The position numbers and the translations under genes are program-made. Below are positions 1 through 8,832 of a DNA stretch of 13,161 bases, in pieces (within the stretch, counting starts at the first letter, position 1; each line of letters begins with the position of its first letter). This DNA is from Rhizobiaceae bacterium (GTDB taxonomy: Bacteria > Pseudomonadota > Alphaproteobacteria > Rhizobiales > Rhizobiaceae). The DNA is taken from positions 1 through 13,161 of the forward strand of contig JACMIV010000005.1 of NCBI GenBank assembly GCA_014380965.1, in the 5' to 3' direction. The notes beneath the pieces were generated by a model, which was not told the DNA's origin, searched no databases, and saw only the letters and a list, made by a program, of their open reading frames with translations.

Positions 1-200
1 CGATCGCCATGAACCGCATCGCCCACCTCTACAAGGACGGGGTCGGCGTCGAAGCCGACAAGGTCGAGGCAGCGAAATGGTCGGTCCTCGCCAAGCGCGC
101 GGCGAACACGGATGCCGTCCTCGACGACTTCTTCCGCACGCTCGACGAGCCGACCCAGCGCGGCGCACTCGACGCCGCCAACCGCTTCCGCGCCGGCTGA
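1..200 (+). CDS. Sel1-repeat (TPR-like) protein, C-terminal fragment
   Basis: This is the 3' end of a gene that enters from the left edge; the reading frame is open from base 3 and stops with TGA at 198-200. The visible ~65 residues contain one Sel1-like repeat: a segment reading [20 protein letters not shown], which matches the family pattern of LY..G.GV..D...A..W. A short tail follows ([15 protein letters not shown]). Sel1 repeats are helical protein-protein interaction modules, often in periplasmic or regulatory proteins, but the fragment does not reveal the partner or the location. The ATG at 9 is internal to the repeat and is unlikely to be the true start. It is followed 148 nt later by efp on the same strand. 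A Sel1/TPR gene beside efp is an arrangement I recall from Hyphomicrobiales. Confidence 0.75.
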   Translation, partial: IAMNRIAHLYKDGVGVEADKVEAAKWSVLAKRAANTDAVLDDFFRTLDEPTQRGALDAANRFRAG

Positions 201-348
201 CGTCGCGCCGACTTCGAGGGCGGATCTGGCGGTTGCCCGTCTAGCCGAAAGCCGGCGCGCCATGGCGGCGCTCTTGAACGAGCCCCTGTTTTATGGTCTT
301 GACCCTGCCGACGCCCGGTGCGGGCCTCCCATTCCCCGAGTTTTGACG

Positions 349-912
349 ATGAAGATCAACGGAAACGAAATCCGTCCCGGCTACGTGATCGAACATTCCG
401 GCGGGCTTTGGGCCGCGGTGCGCACCAATCACGTCAAGCCCGGCAAGGGCGGCGCCTTCAACCAGGTCGAGCTGAAGAACCTCATCGACGGCACCAAGCT
501 GAACGAGCGTTTTCGCTCGTCCGAGACGGTCGAGCGCATCCATCTCGACATGAAGGATTTCACCTTCCTCTATGCCGAGGGCGAGCAGCTCGTCTTCATG
601 GACATAGAGACCTACGAGCAGCTCGAACTCGCCAAGGACTTCGTTGGCGACCGTGCTTCCTTCCTGCAGGACGGCATGAAGGTCACGGTCGAGCTCTACG
701 AAGACCGCCCGATCGGCATCGCGCTGCCGGACTACGTGACGCTCGAGATCATCGAGGCCGATCCCGTCGTGAAAGGGCAGACCGCGGCCTCCTCCTACAA
801 GCCCGCCAAGATGGAGAACGGCATCCGCGTGATGGTGCCGCCCTTCATCGAGACCGGCGAGCGCATCGTCGTCGACACCAACGAGATCACCTACGTCCGC
901 CGGGCCGAGTGA
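349..912 (+). CDS. efp: Translation elongation factor P
   Basis: A complete 187-residue EF-P, the usual family length (about 185-190). EF-P binds ribosomes stalled on consecutive prolines, between the P and E sites, and promotes peptide bond formation. The N-terminal KOW-like domain carries the loop KPGKGGAF, where K33 aligns with the lysine that is beta-lysylated in E. coli (K34). The two C-terminal OB-fold domains follow, with the signature-like end region around [20 protein letters not shown]. The ATG at 349 begins the typical N-terminus [14 protein letters not shown]. Its ribosome binding site is weak (GAG, about 8 nt upstream). The frame stays open further upstream to 112, but that extension is arginine/serine/proline-rich and unlike EF-P. 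No modification enzyme (EpmA, EpmB or another type) is in the window, so the modification used cannot be stated. Confidence 0.97.
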   Translation: MKINGNEIRPGYVIEHSGGLWAAVRTNHVKPGKGGAFNQVELKNLIDGTKLNERFRSSETVERIHLDMKDFTFLYAEGEQLVFMDIETYEQLELAKDFVGDRASFLQDGMKVTVELYEDRPIGIALPDYVTLEIIEADPVVKGQTAASSYKPAKMENGIRVMVPPFIETGERIVVDTNEITYVRRAE

Positions 913-921
913 TCGCCGCAT

Positions 922-942
922 CGGCGCTCCCCGTGAGCGCCG
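922..942 (+). terminator. Possible weak terminator hairpin after efp
   Basis: A perfect 7-bp stem (CGGCGCT at 922-928 pairing with AGCGCCG at 936-942) with a 7-nt loop begins 9 nt after the efp stop. Only a weak, interrupted T tract follows (GATGGATTTCTT), so it may act as a leaky terminator or only as an RNA 3'-end stabiliser. Confidence 0.35.
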
Positions 943-979
943 GATGGATTTCTTGACGTCGGCAGCGCCGGCTCCGTTC

Positions 980-1008
980 GGCGGCCCGTTTTGAACAACG
1001 GTGCCGCC
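980..1008 (+). terminator. Long GC-rich hairpin between efp and suhB
   Basis: GGCGGCCCGTT (980-990) pairs with AACGGTGCCGCC (997-1008) over 11 bp with one bulged T, enclosing a 6-nt loop (TTGAAC). TTT then CCCGATTT follow. This is the stronger of two hairpins in the 121-nt efp-suhB gap. It ends 25 nt before the suhB ATG, so it could instead be a structured leader of suhB. The T tract is too short for a confident intrinsic terminator. Confidence 0.4.
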
Positions 1009-1033
1009 TTTCCCGATTTGAAGGCATTTCTCC

Positions 1034-1849
1034 ATGGCCCGTTCGCCGCTCCTCAACGTGATGACGCAGACCGCGCTGAAGGCCGGCCGCTCGCTGACCC
1101 GCGATTTCGGCGAGGTCCAGAACCTCCAGGTCTCGATGAAGGGCCCCGCCGACTTCGTCTCCAATGCCGATCGCAAGGCGGAGGAGATCGTCTTCCAGGA
1201 ACTCTCGCGCGTGCGGCCCGACTGGGGTTTCCTAATGGAGGAGCGCGGTGCGATCGAAGGTAAGGACACCCAGCACCGCTGGATCGTCGACCCGCTCGAC
1301 GGCACGACCAACTTCCTCCATGGCATCCCGATCTTCGCCGTCTCGATCGGGCTCGAACGCGACGGCGAGGTCGTTGCGGGCGTCGTCTTCAATCCGGCGA
1401 TGGACGAGCTCTACTCTGCGGAAAAGGGCGGCGGCGCTTTTCTGAACGATCGCAGGCTGCGCGTCGCGGCGCGCCAGAAGCTGCCGGAGGCGCTGTTCGG
1501 CACGGGCGCGCCCTTTCTCGGGCGCGGCGACCATGCGCGCTTCCTCTACGAGTTCCGGCAGGTGATGAGCGAGACGGCGGGCGTCCGGCGCCTTGGCGCG
1601 GCCTCCCTCGATCTTGCCTATGTCGCCGCGGGCCGGCTCGACGGTTTCTGGGAGCGCGACCTCCAGCCCTGGGACACCGCTGCCGCTGCCGTGATCATCC
1701 GCGAGGCCGGCGGCTTCATCAGCGGCATCGACGGGTCGAAGTTCGATCATCTTCAGGGCGATGTCGCCTGCGGGAACGAGGCGATGCACAAGGCACTTCT
1801 CGGCCAGCTCCAGATCGCGGAAAACGCGTTCCGTGCGCCTCGGGCCTGA
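1034..1849 (+). CDS. suhB: Inositol-1-monophosphatase family protein (SuhB type)
   Basis: A 271-residue enzyme of the Mg2+-dependent, lithium-sensitive phosphatase superfamily, which hydrolyses myo-inositol monophosphates and related sugar phosphates in the cytoplasm. The full metal site is visible: EE at residues 69-70, the family signature WIVDPLDGTTNFLHG (D86, D89 and the following T91/T92), and the second motif with W213-D214 followed by an alanine-rich helix and the EAGG turn. The segment LGAASLDLAYVAAGRLDGFW is also typical. The ATG at 1034 is chosen because it gives the family length and has GAAGG about 9 nt upstream. SuhB of E. coli also acts in rRNA transcription antitermination; whether this protein does so cannot be seen. 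Lying just after efp fits a translation-linked neighbourhood, but the hairpins between them argue against simple co-transcription. Substrate specificity is unknown. Confidence 0.93.
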   Translation: MARSPLLNVMTQTALKAGRSLTRDFGEVQNLQVSMKGPADFVSNADRKAEEIVFQELSRVRPDWGFLMEERGAIEGKDTQHRWIVDPLDGTTNFLHGIPIFAVSIGLERDGEVVAGVVFNPAMDELYSAEKGGGAFLNDRRLRVAARQKLPEALFGTGAPFLGRGDHARFLYEFRQVMSETAGVRRLGAASLDLAYVAAGRLDGFWERDLQPWDTAAAAVIIREAGGFISGIDGSKFDHLQGDVACGNEAMHKALLGQLQIAENAFRAPRA

Positions 1850-1992
1850 CCGAGCGGTGCGAAGGGCGAAAAATCTCGGCGGTTCCAGAGACTTGGGCGT
1901 CCGCTTCGACGAGCGGCGTTTGAAAACGGCGCAATCTCCGCTAGGCTGATCAAGTGCCGCGGACGGCATGCTCGGGATGGTCGACGAAAGCA

Positions 1993-3042
1993 ATGCAGGT
2001 CTTCAGTGCGCCGCAGGACGAGACACGGCCGGAGGGGTTCCACACGGAGCGCCTCGCGAGCCCCATGGTGTTCCTCTGGTCGATGCTGGTGTTCCTCGCC
2101 CTTGTCGGCTTCGTCGCCGCAATCCTGTCGCGTCAGGTCGAAAGCGCCTTTTCCACCAATCCCGGCCTCAACGGCCTCATCGCCGGCGTGCTCGGCATCG
2201 GCGTCTTCCTCGGGCTCATGCAGATCGTGCGGCTCGCCCGCGAGGTCCGCTGGGTCAACGCCTTTCGCGACGGGGCGAGCGACTTCGAGGCGTTGAAGGA
2301 CCCGATCCTGCTCGCGCCGATGCGTGCCCTCATCGGCCGCAGGCGTCAGCTCGCGCTCTCCACCCAGTCGATGCGCGCCGTCCTCGATTCGGTCGCGACC
2401 CGCCTTGACGAGGCGCGCGACATCGCCCGATACCTGATCGGCCTGCTCATCTTCCTCGGCCTGCTCGGCACGTTCTGGGGGCTTCTCGGCACGATCGGCT
2501 CGATCGGCAACACGATCCAGTCGCTCGATCCTGCGGGCGGCGATACCGCAAGCGTCCTGTCGGCCCTGAAGGCGGGGCTTGCCGCGCCGCTCGAAGGCAT
2601 GGGCACGGCCTTCTCCTCCTCTCTGTTCGGCCTGTCGGGCTCCCTCGTCCTCGGCTTCCTCGATCTCCAGGTCGGCCGCGCGCAGAACCGCTTCTACACC
2701 GACCTCGAGAACTGGCTGTCTTCGGTAACCGACGTTGGTTCCGACATGCTGCTGCCGCCCGCGTCTGGGACCGCGCAGCGCATCGTCTCCCCCGCCGGTG
2801 AAGAAATGCAGGCGATCGCCGAGACGCTGAACCGCCTTGTGCAGGACCAGTCGGCGACGCCGCGTGCGACGGCGGCCATGGCGAGCCTTGCCGAAAGCAT
2901 CCAGGGTCTCGTCCAGCACATGCGCTCCGAGCAGCAGTTGCTGCGCGATTTCGTCGAGACCCAGGCCGGCGAGCAGCGCGAGATGCGCGGCGTCCTCGAC
3001 CGCCTGTCCAAGTCGATCGCGACCGGCCGGGACGGGAAGTAG
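1993..3042 (+). CDS. MotA/TolQ/ExbB-type proton channel family protein
   Basis: A predicted inner-membrane protein of 349 residues from the ATG at 1993. Four membrane segments are visible, at roughly residues 25-45, 60-79, 147-168 and 204-224, with a cytoplasmic stretch between the second and third. The third segment (LLGTFWGLLGTIGSIG) and the fourth (GLAAPLEGMGTAFSSSLFGLSGS) match the pore-lining helices of the MotA/TolQ/ExbB superfamily, which couples ion flow to mechanical work. A hydrophilic, probably helical tail of about 120 residues follows (many Q, E, R). The gene is 3 nt upstream of an OmpA-domain partner, so the two surely form a stator-like pair. A GTG at 1954 (13 residues longer) is an alternative start; I prefer 1993 because the extra residues look unlike the family, though neither site has a strong ribosome binding site. 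No flagellar or Tol genes are adjacent, so the machine it drives is unknown. Confidence 0.85.
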   Translation: MQVFSAPQDETRPEGFHTERLASPMVFLWSMLVFLALVGFVAAILSRQVESAFSTNPGLNGLIAGVLGIGVFLGLMQIVRLAREVRWVNAFRDGASDFEALKDPILLAPMRALIGRRRQLALSTQSMRAVLDSVATRLDEARDIARYLIGLLIFLGLLGTFWGLLGTIGSIGNTIQSLDPAGGDTASVLSALKAGLAAPLEGMGTAFSSSLFGLSGSLVLGFLDLQVGRAQNRFYTDLENWLSSVTDVGSDMLLPPASGTAQRIVSPAGEEMQAIAETLNRLVQDQSATPRATAAMASLAESIQGLVQHMRSEQQLLRDFVETQAGEQREMRGVLDRLSKSIATGRDGK

Positions 3043-3045
3043 GCC

Positions 3046-4077
3046 ATGGCGCTCTCGCGCAACCGCAGGTCCGAGCGAACGGTCGACTACTGGCCGGGTT
3101 TCGTCGACGCACTGTCGACTCTCCTCCTCGCCATCATGTTCCTTCTCTCGGTGTTCGTGCTCGCGCAGTTTCTCCTCAGCCGCGAAATCTCGGGGCAGGA
3201 CGACGCGCTCGACCGCTTGAATTCGCAGATCAACGAGCTGACGCAGCTTCTGTCGCTGGAGCGCTCCAGCGGCCAGGATTTCGAGGATCAGATCGCCAGT
3301 CTCCAGGCCTCGCTCCAGAGTGCCGAGAACGACCGTTCGCGCCTCCAGAGCGCGCTGAATTCCGGTGCGGGGGCAGCCGACGGCGCTGTCGCACGCGCCG
3401 AGGCGCTGGCGGGGGAACTCGGCGAACAGCAGGAGATTTCCCAGCGCGCCCGGGCGCAGGTGGAGCTCCTGAACCAGCAGCTGACCGCGCTTCGCCAGCA
3501 GATCGCCTCGCTCGAGGAAGCGCTGGAGGCCTCCGAATCGCGGGATCGCGAAAGCCAGACCCGGATCGCCGATCTCGGAAGCCGCCTGAACGTCGCGCTC
3601 GCCCAGCGCGTCCAGGAACTGGCGCGCTACCGGTCCGACTTCTTCGGCCGCCTGCGCGAGATTCTCGCGGACCGCGAAAACATCCGCATCGTCGGCGATC
3701 GCTTCGTCTTCCAGTCCGAGGTGCTGTTTCCGTCCGGCTCGGACGTTCTGGAGCCCGCGGGCGAAGCGGAGATGCAGCAGCTCGCTGCCGCCATCGTCGA
3801 ACTCGCACGCGAGATTCCGTCCGATATCAACTGGATCATCCGCGTCGACGGCCATACGGACAACGTTCAGCTCTCGGGCGCGGGACGCTTTTCCGACAAC
3901 TGGCAACTCTCCACCTCCCGCGCCGCCTCCGTCGTCAAGTATCTGATCACGCAAGGGGCGCCGGCGGACCGGCTGGCCGCCACGGGCTTCGGCGAGTTCC
4001 AGCCGATCGAGGCGGGGGATACTCCCGAGGTGCGCTCGCGCAACCGGCGGATCGAGCTGAAGCTGACCGAACGGTAG
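3046..4077 (+). CDS. OmpA/MotB-like peptidoglycan-binding protein, partner of the upstream channel
   Basis: A 343-residue protein with a MotB-like plan: a short basic N-terminus (1-14), one membrane helix at about 16-40, a long periplasmic coiled coil (about 48-195, rich in Q, E, L, A and R heptads) and a C-terminal OmpA-like domain (about 220-340). At the membrane entry the sequence YWPGFVDALSTLL places D21 where MotB has the ion-binding aspartate (D32 in E. coli). The OmpA domain carries VDGHTDN (D268-D272), the segment LSTSRAASVVKYL and the terminal RSRNRRIEL (R330-L338), all expected for diaminopimelate-peptidoglycan binding. The gene begins 3 nt after the channel gene and is clearly translated with it. 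The ~150-residue coil is much longer than in flagellar MotB, so a different reach or partner is likely. Function beyond 'stator-like' is not established here. Confidence 0.88.
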   Translation: MALSRNRRSERTVDYWPGFVDALSTLLLAIMFLLSVFVLAQFLLSREISGQDDALDRLNSQINELTQLLSLERSSGQDFEDQIASLQASLQSAENDRSRLQSALNSGAGAADGAVARAEALAGELGEQQEISQRARAQVELLNQQLTALRQQIASLEEALEASESRDRESQTRIADLGSRLNVALAQRVQELARYRSDFFGRLREILADRENIRIVGDRFVFQSEVLFPSGSDVLEPAGEAEMQQLAAAIVELAREIPSDINWIIRVDGHTDNVQLSGAGRFSDNWQLSTSRAASVVKYLITQGAPADRLAATGFGEFQPIEAGDTPEVRSRNRRIELKLTER

Positions 4078-4271
4078 GCCGTCCCCCTCGACAGGATATC
4101 TCGAGACCGTCAGCACGACTGAGTATAGCCGTCAAACTCGCGGCGTGTCTTGGAAGTGGATCGACGCCTCCGCGCCGATTGGCATGGACAAGAACCGTTC
4201 GCTCGTCTTTATTCGTGCGGCGCGGGGGAAATCTTTTTTCGAACGCTTGGACCGCGAGCGGAGCTGCGTCG

Positions 4272-6239
4272 ATGAACGTCATGTCCGGCGTAAAACTGCA
4301 GAACAAGCGCATCGCGAAACTGACGACGCCGCTGGGCGACGATGTGCTCGTCGCCTCGCGCTTCGACGGCAACGAGGGCATGAGCCAGCTCTTCGAGTTC
4401 CGGATCGAGGCGATGGCGTCCGACGCCGATCTCGACCTCGATGCCCTCATCGGCCGTAACACGACGATGAGCCTCGATACTCCGGATGGCGGCGTCCGGC
4501 ATTTCGACGGGATCGTCGTCGAGGCCGAATGGGCCGGCCAGCGCTACAGCGACTTCGTCTATCGCATGGTGCTGCGCCCCTGGTTCTGGCTAACGTCGCG
4601 CCGCACCGACTGCCGCATCTTCCACGAGAAGACCGCCCCGGAGATCGTCGAGGCGGTGATGGGCGGCCATCCCTTCGCCGTCTTCGAGAACATGCTGACC
4701 AAGTCCTACCCGACGCTCGAATACACCGTGCAGTACCGCGAGAGCGACCTCGCCTTCTGCTGCCGGATGATGGAGAAGCATGGGATCGGCTACTACTTCC
4801 GCCATGAGCCGAGCCAGCATGTGCTGGTGATGTCCGACAGCCTGTCGTCCTACGACACGATTCCGGGAGACGTGCGCCCCTTCATCCCGAAGGCGCAGCG
4901 CGAGCATGTCGATGGCGAGCACGTCTACATGCTGGTTCCCAAGCGTCGCTTCACCTCGGGGCGGGTGGCGCTGAACGCCTACGACTTCAAGAAGCCGACC
5001 ATCTCGCTGCGCACCGAGGCGGAAGGGTGCTCGGCCTACGAACACGCCAAGCTCGAGGTCTACGACTATCCCGGCCAGTACGTGGAGAAGAAGGTCGGCT
5101 CGGACTATTCGACCGCCCAGATCAACGCCGAGCAGGCGCGCGACCATCGGCGGGTGGTCGGCGGCGACATGCCGTCCGCCAGTCCCGGCCAGCTGATGAC
5201 GCTGACGAAGCATCCCAAGGGCTCGGAGAACGCCGAGTACCTCATCCTCGGCGCCAGCCACGCCTTCGCCTCGCAGGCCTACCGGACCGGCAACAACGAC
5301 GAGGACACCTATCACGGCACCTACGAGCTGCTGCCGTCCTCCATCGACTACACGCCGCCGATGGCGACCGAGAAGGCCCGTGTCTACGGGCCGCAGACGG
5401 CGGTCGTCGTCGGGGAGGGCGAGATCGACGTCGATAAATACGGCCGCATCCTCGTCCATTTCCACTGGGACCGGCTGAACGACAAGTCGCGCCGGGTCCG
5501 CGTCTCGCAGAACTGGGCCTCGAAGGGCTGGGGCGGGATGGTCATCCCGCGCATCGGCATGGAGGTGATCGTCGACTTTCTGGAGGGCGATCCGGACGAG
5601 CCGATCGTCACCGGCTGCGTCTACCACGGCCAGAACATGCCGGCGAACACGCTGCCGCAATACAAGACGCGCTCCGACTTCAAGACCGACACGCATCAGG
5701 GCTCGGGCTACAACCAGCTCCGCTTCGAGGACGAGAACGGTCAGCAGGAGATCTTCCTGCAGGCCGAGAAATATCTGAACGGTTTCGTCAAATCGGACGA
5801 GACCTGGAAGATCGACGGCTCGCGCCACCGCGACGTCGCGGGATCCCAGTCCGAGGCGATCGGCGGGCACAAGGACATGCAGGTGACCGGCAACCACCGC
5901 GAACTGACCAAGGGCAGCCACCACTTCATCGTGGAGCAGGCCCAGACCGGCGAAATCTCGGGCAACGACCATCTGAAGGTGGGCGGCAACAAGGTGACGA
6001 AGATCGACGGCGACAGCCTGACCGGCGTCGGCGGCTCCGTCGTCGTCTCCGCCGCCTCGATCACCCTCACCGTCGGCGGCAACTTCATCAAGATCGACCC
6101 GAGCGGCATCCAGATCGAAGGGACGATGGTTCGGATCAACTGCGGTGGTTCGCCGGGTGCCCCGCCGTCGCCGCCGTCAAAGCCGGACAAGTACGCCGGA
6201 CCACATGCCAAGCGCTACGACCGGTCGTTCAAATTCTGA
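4272..6239 (+). CDS. vgrG: Type VI secretion system tip protein VgrG
   Basis: A 655-residue VgrG, the trimeric spike capping the Hcp tube of a type VI secretion system. An N-terminal phage gp27-like/late-control-D region (about 1-370) contains MSQLFEFRIEAMASDADLDL and DGIVVEAEW. A gp5-like OB fold follows (about 378-455: GRILVHFHWD, then PRIGMEVIVDFLEGDPDEP from 426 and TGCVYHGQNMP). A gp5 C-terminal beta-helix of short repeats comes next (about 516-626: VAGSQSEAIGG, VTGNHRELTKG, VGGNKVTKIDGD). A proline-rich tail of 29 residues ends the protein (627-655, ending PHAKRYDRSFKF). I chose the ATG at 4272 because GGAG lies 8 nt upstream and the length matches the family; an in-frame TTG at 4179 would add 31 unlike residues. 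No tss core gene, Hcp or PAAR gene is in the window, so it is an orphan spike here. A sharp drop in GC starts at its 3' end. Confidence 0.95.
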   Translation: MNVMSGVKLQNKRIAKLTTPLGDDVLVASRFDGNEGMSQLFEFRIEAMASDADLDLDALIGRNTTMSLDTPDGGVRHFDGIVVEAEWAGQRYSDFVYRMVLRPWFWLTSRRTDCRIFHEKTAPEIVEAVMGGHPFAVFENMLTKSYPTLEYTVQYRESDLAFCCRMMEKHGIGYYFRHEPSQHVLVMSDSLSSYDTIPGDVRPFIPKAQREHVDGEHVYMLVPKRRFTSGRVALNAYDFKKPTISLRTEAEGCSAYEHAKLEVYDYPGQYVEKKVGSDYSTAQINAEQARDHRRVVGGDMPSASPGQLMTLTKHPKGSENAEYLILGASHAFASQAYRTGNNDEDTYHGTYELLPSSIDYTPPMATEKARVYGPQTAVVVGEGEIDVDKYGRILVHFHWDRLNDKSRRVRVSQNWASKGWGGMVIPRIGMEVIVDFLEGDPDEPIVTGCVYHGQNMPANTLPQYKTRSDFKTDTHQGSGYNQLRFEDENGQQEIFLQAEKYLNGFVKSDETWKIDGSRHRDVAGSQSEAIGGHKDMQVTGNHRELTKGSHHFIVEQAQTGEISGNDHLKVGGNKVTKIDGDSLTGVGGSVVVSAASITLTVGGNFIKIDPSGIQIEGTMVRINCGGSPGAPPSPPSKPDKYAGPHAKRYDRSFKF

Positions 6240-6414
6240 TTTTGCACCGGATTTTTGCGCAGAGTATGTGCTTAATTCCGATGGACACGGGGAAGCGTGC
6301 GAGCTTCGTAGATTTTGTACCGCGTCCAGATTGCGTAGCGGCAGAAGTTGCAAAGCAAGCATTCGGGTAATTTTAGTGCATCCTTCCGACCCGTAGTACG
6401 TTAGAAGACAAGCG
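6240..6414. other. AT-richer spacer between vgrG and the lipoprotein gene
   Basis: Base composition changes abruptly after the vgrG stop: I count 31/60 G+C for 6241-6300 and 26/60 for 6361-6420, against 39/60 inside vgrG at 5521-5580. No terminator, tRNA or clear repeat is visible. The only coding signal is a short ORF described separately. The stretch looks like acquired or decaying DNA. Confidence 0.6.
6266..6370 (+). CDS. Possible 34-codon ORF or gene remnant
   Basis: An ATG at 6266 opens a 34-residue frame ending TAA at 6368-6370; a second ATG at 6281 would give 29 residues (beginning MDTGKRASFVDFVPRPDC). The frame is also open upstream into the 3' end of vgrG, in another frame. The residue composition is protein-like, with VDFV and AAEVAKQAF, but no ribosome binding site is convincing and I recognise no family. 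It could be the remnant of an effector or adaptor gene that once followed vgrG, a genuine small protein, or chance. Confidence 0.2.
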   Translation: MCLIPMDTGKRASFVDFVPRPDCVAAEVAKQAFG

Positions 6415-6780
6415 ATGAAACTGACCTTAATCAGCTTCTCTTCTTTGGTACTTCTCTGTAGCTGCGCTCGAATGCCAAGTCCGATTTTTTCCGACGATGG
6501 CTCGTCTCTGTCGTTCGCAGGCAAAACCCAATTTATCTACGTTCGAAGAGGACAACTTCCCACGCGATGCGAGCGAGCGCCTGATCCGGATTGGAACAGT
6601 GGGAGAAGTATTGTACCCGCCAGCTGCGCCGACGGAACCGCGGCGCAATTTGAACGGACGACCGGGCCATATTTCGCTTGGATACAAGTCAGATTTGATG
6701 GCCGAGAGTTCGTGGAGCCAGGCGATAAGTTTGTTGGCTCCAGCACCTCAGACGCTGCCTTGCAAGGATGGCGGCCTTAA
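6415..6780 (+). CDS. Small predicted lipoprotein, function unknown (candidate T6SS immunity or accessory protein)
   Basis: A 121-residue protein whose N-terminus is a lipoprotein signal: K2, a hydrophobic stretch LISFSSLVLLCSC, then a lipobox-like LCSC with C17 as the likely lipidated residue. The mature part is about 104 residues with only two cysteines (C52, C71), which could form a periplasmic disulfide, and aromatic beta-like strands (KTQFIYVRRG, PYFAWIQVRF, REFVEPGDKF). The start is the ATG at 6415; AGAAG lies about 10 nt upstream. Codon use (TTA, GTA, CGA, AGA, ATA, AGT) differs from all neighbours and G+C is low, which suggests recent acquisition. I recognise no family. Its place directly after vgrG and its probable periplasmic location resemble immunity proteins against cell-wall or periplasm-acting T6SS effectors, but no toxin gene is seen, so this is inference. 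A competing frame at 6497-6802 has no such signal. Confidence 0.65.
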   Translation: MKLTLISFSSLVLLCSCARMPSPIFSDDGSSLSFAGKTQFIYVRRGQLPTRCERAPDPDWNSGRSIVPASCADGTAAQFERTTGPYFAWIQVRFDGREFVEPGDKFVGSSTSDAALQGWRP

Positions 6781-6989
6781 ATACACTACCAACACGCGCT
6801 AACGCGCACCAAACGTGTCGTTGATCGTTCTATGCGTGATGGAAATTTGGCTTTGGGCAAAACGACCCCTCATGTTAAGCTACACAAAGTTGCTAAGCGA
6901 GATAGCTTTCCGCTTTGATACAGCTCTTGCTGAGACGTCGACGGTAACTCCGCGAATCGTAGAGAGGAGTGTATTTTTCCGACGCAAGC
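6781..6989. other. AT-richer spacer between the lipoprotein gene and the ABC exporter
   Basis: This 209-nt convergent gap is still low in G+C (27/60 at 6841-6900). The lipoprotein frame stays open beyond its TAA until a TGA at 6916-6918 (45 codons, with an internal ATG at 6832 giving MRDGNLALGKTTPHVKLHK). It has no recognisable domain and may be a decayed 3' extension or a chance ORF. A small hairpin-like motif, GCGCTAACGCGC, sits near 6796-6807 without a T tract. I see no terminator for either flanking gene and no attachment site. Confidence 0.5.
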
Positions 6990-8812
<1,823 letters not shown>

Positions 8813-8819
<7 letters not shown>

Positions 8820-8832
8820 AGGCGCCTCCTCG
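8813..8832 (-). promoter_or_regulatory. Strong ribosome binding site deciding the GTG start of the ABC exporter
   Basis: On the minus strand the sequence reads GAGGAGGCGCCTGTGAGCGA. A near-perfect Shine-Dalgarno (GAGGAGG) sits 5-6 nt before GTG at 8819-8817. None of the upstream in-frame starts has a comparable site, which fixes the start at 8819. Confidence 0.8.

Noticed and set aside
112..348. N-terminal extension of efp in the same frame
   Set aside because: It overlaps the Sel1-repeat gene, is Ser/Arg/Pro-rich, and EF-P is complete from 349.
1993..4077. Zorya anti-phage system
   Set aside because: The ZorA/ZorB-like plan is present, but no ZorC, ZorD or ZorE gene follows (vgrG does), and the setting is core chromosome.
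1753..4116. Open frame of 787 codons on the - strand opposite the channel and OmpA genes
   Set aside because: Same kind of antisense shadow; it crosses three real genes on the other strand and has a low-complexity charged composition.
4590..5972. 460-codon - strand frame inside vgrG
   Set aside because: Antisense to strongly conserved vgrG sequence; no recognisable motif or ribosome binding site.
6497..6802. 101-codon + strand frame overlapping the lipoprotein gene
   Set aside because: The alternative frame from 6415 has a signal peptide and lipobox and a better start; this one has no such feature.
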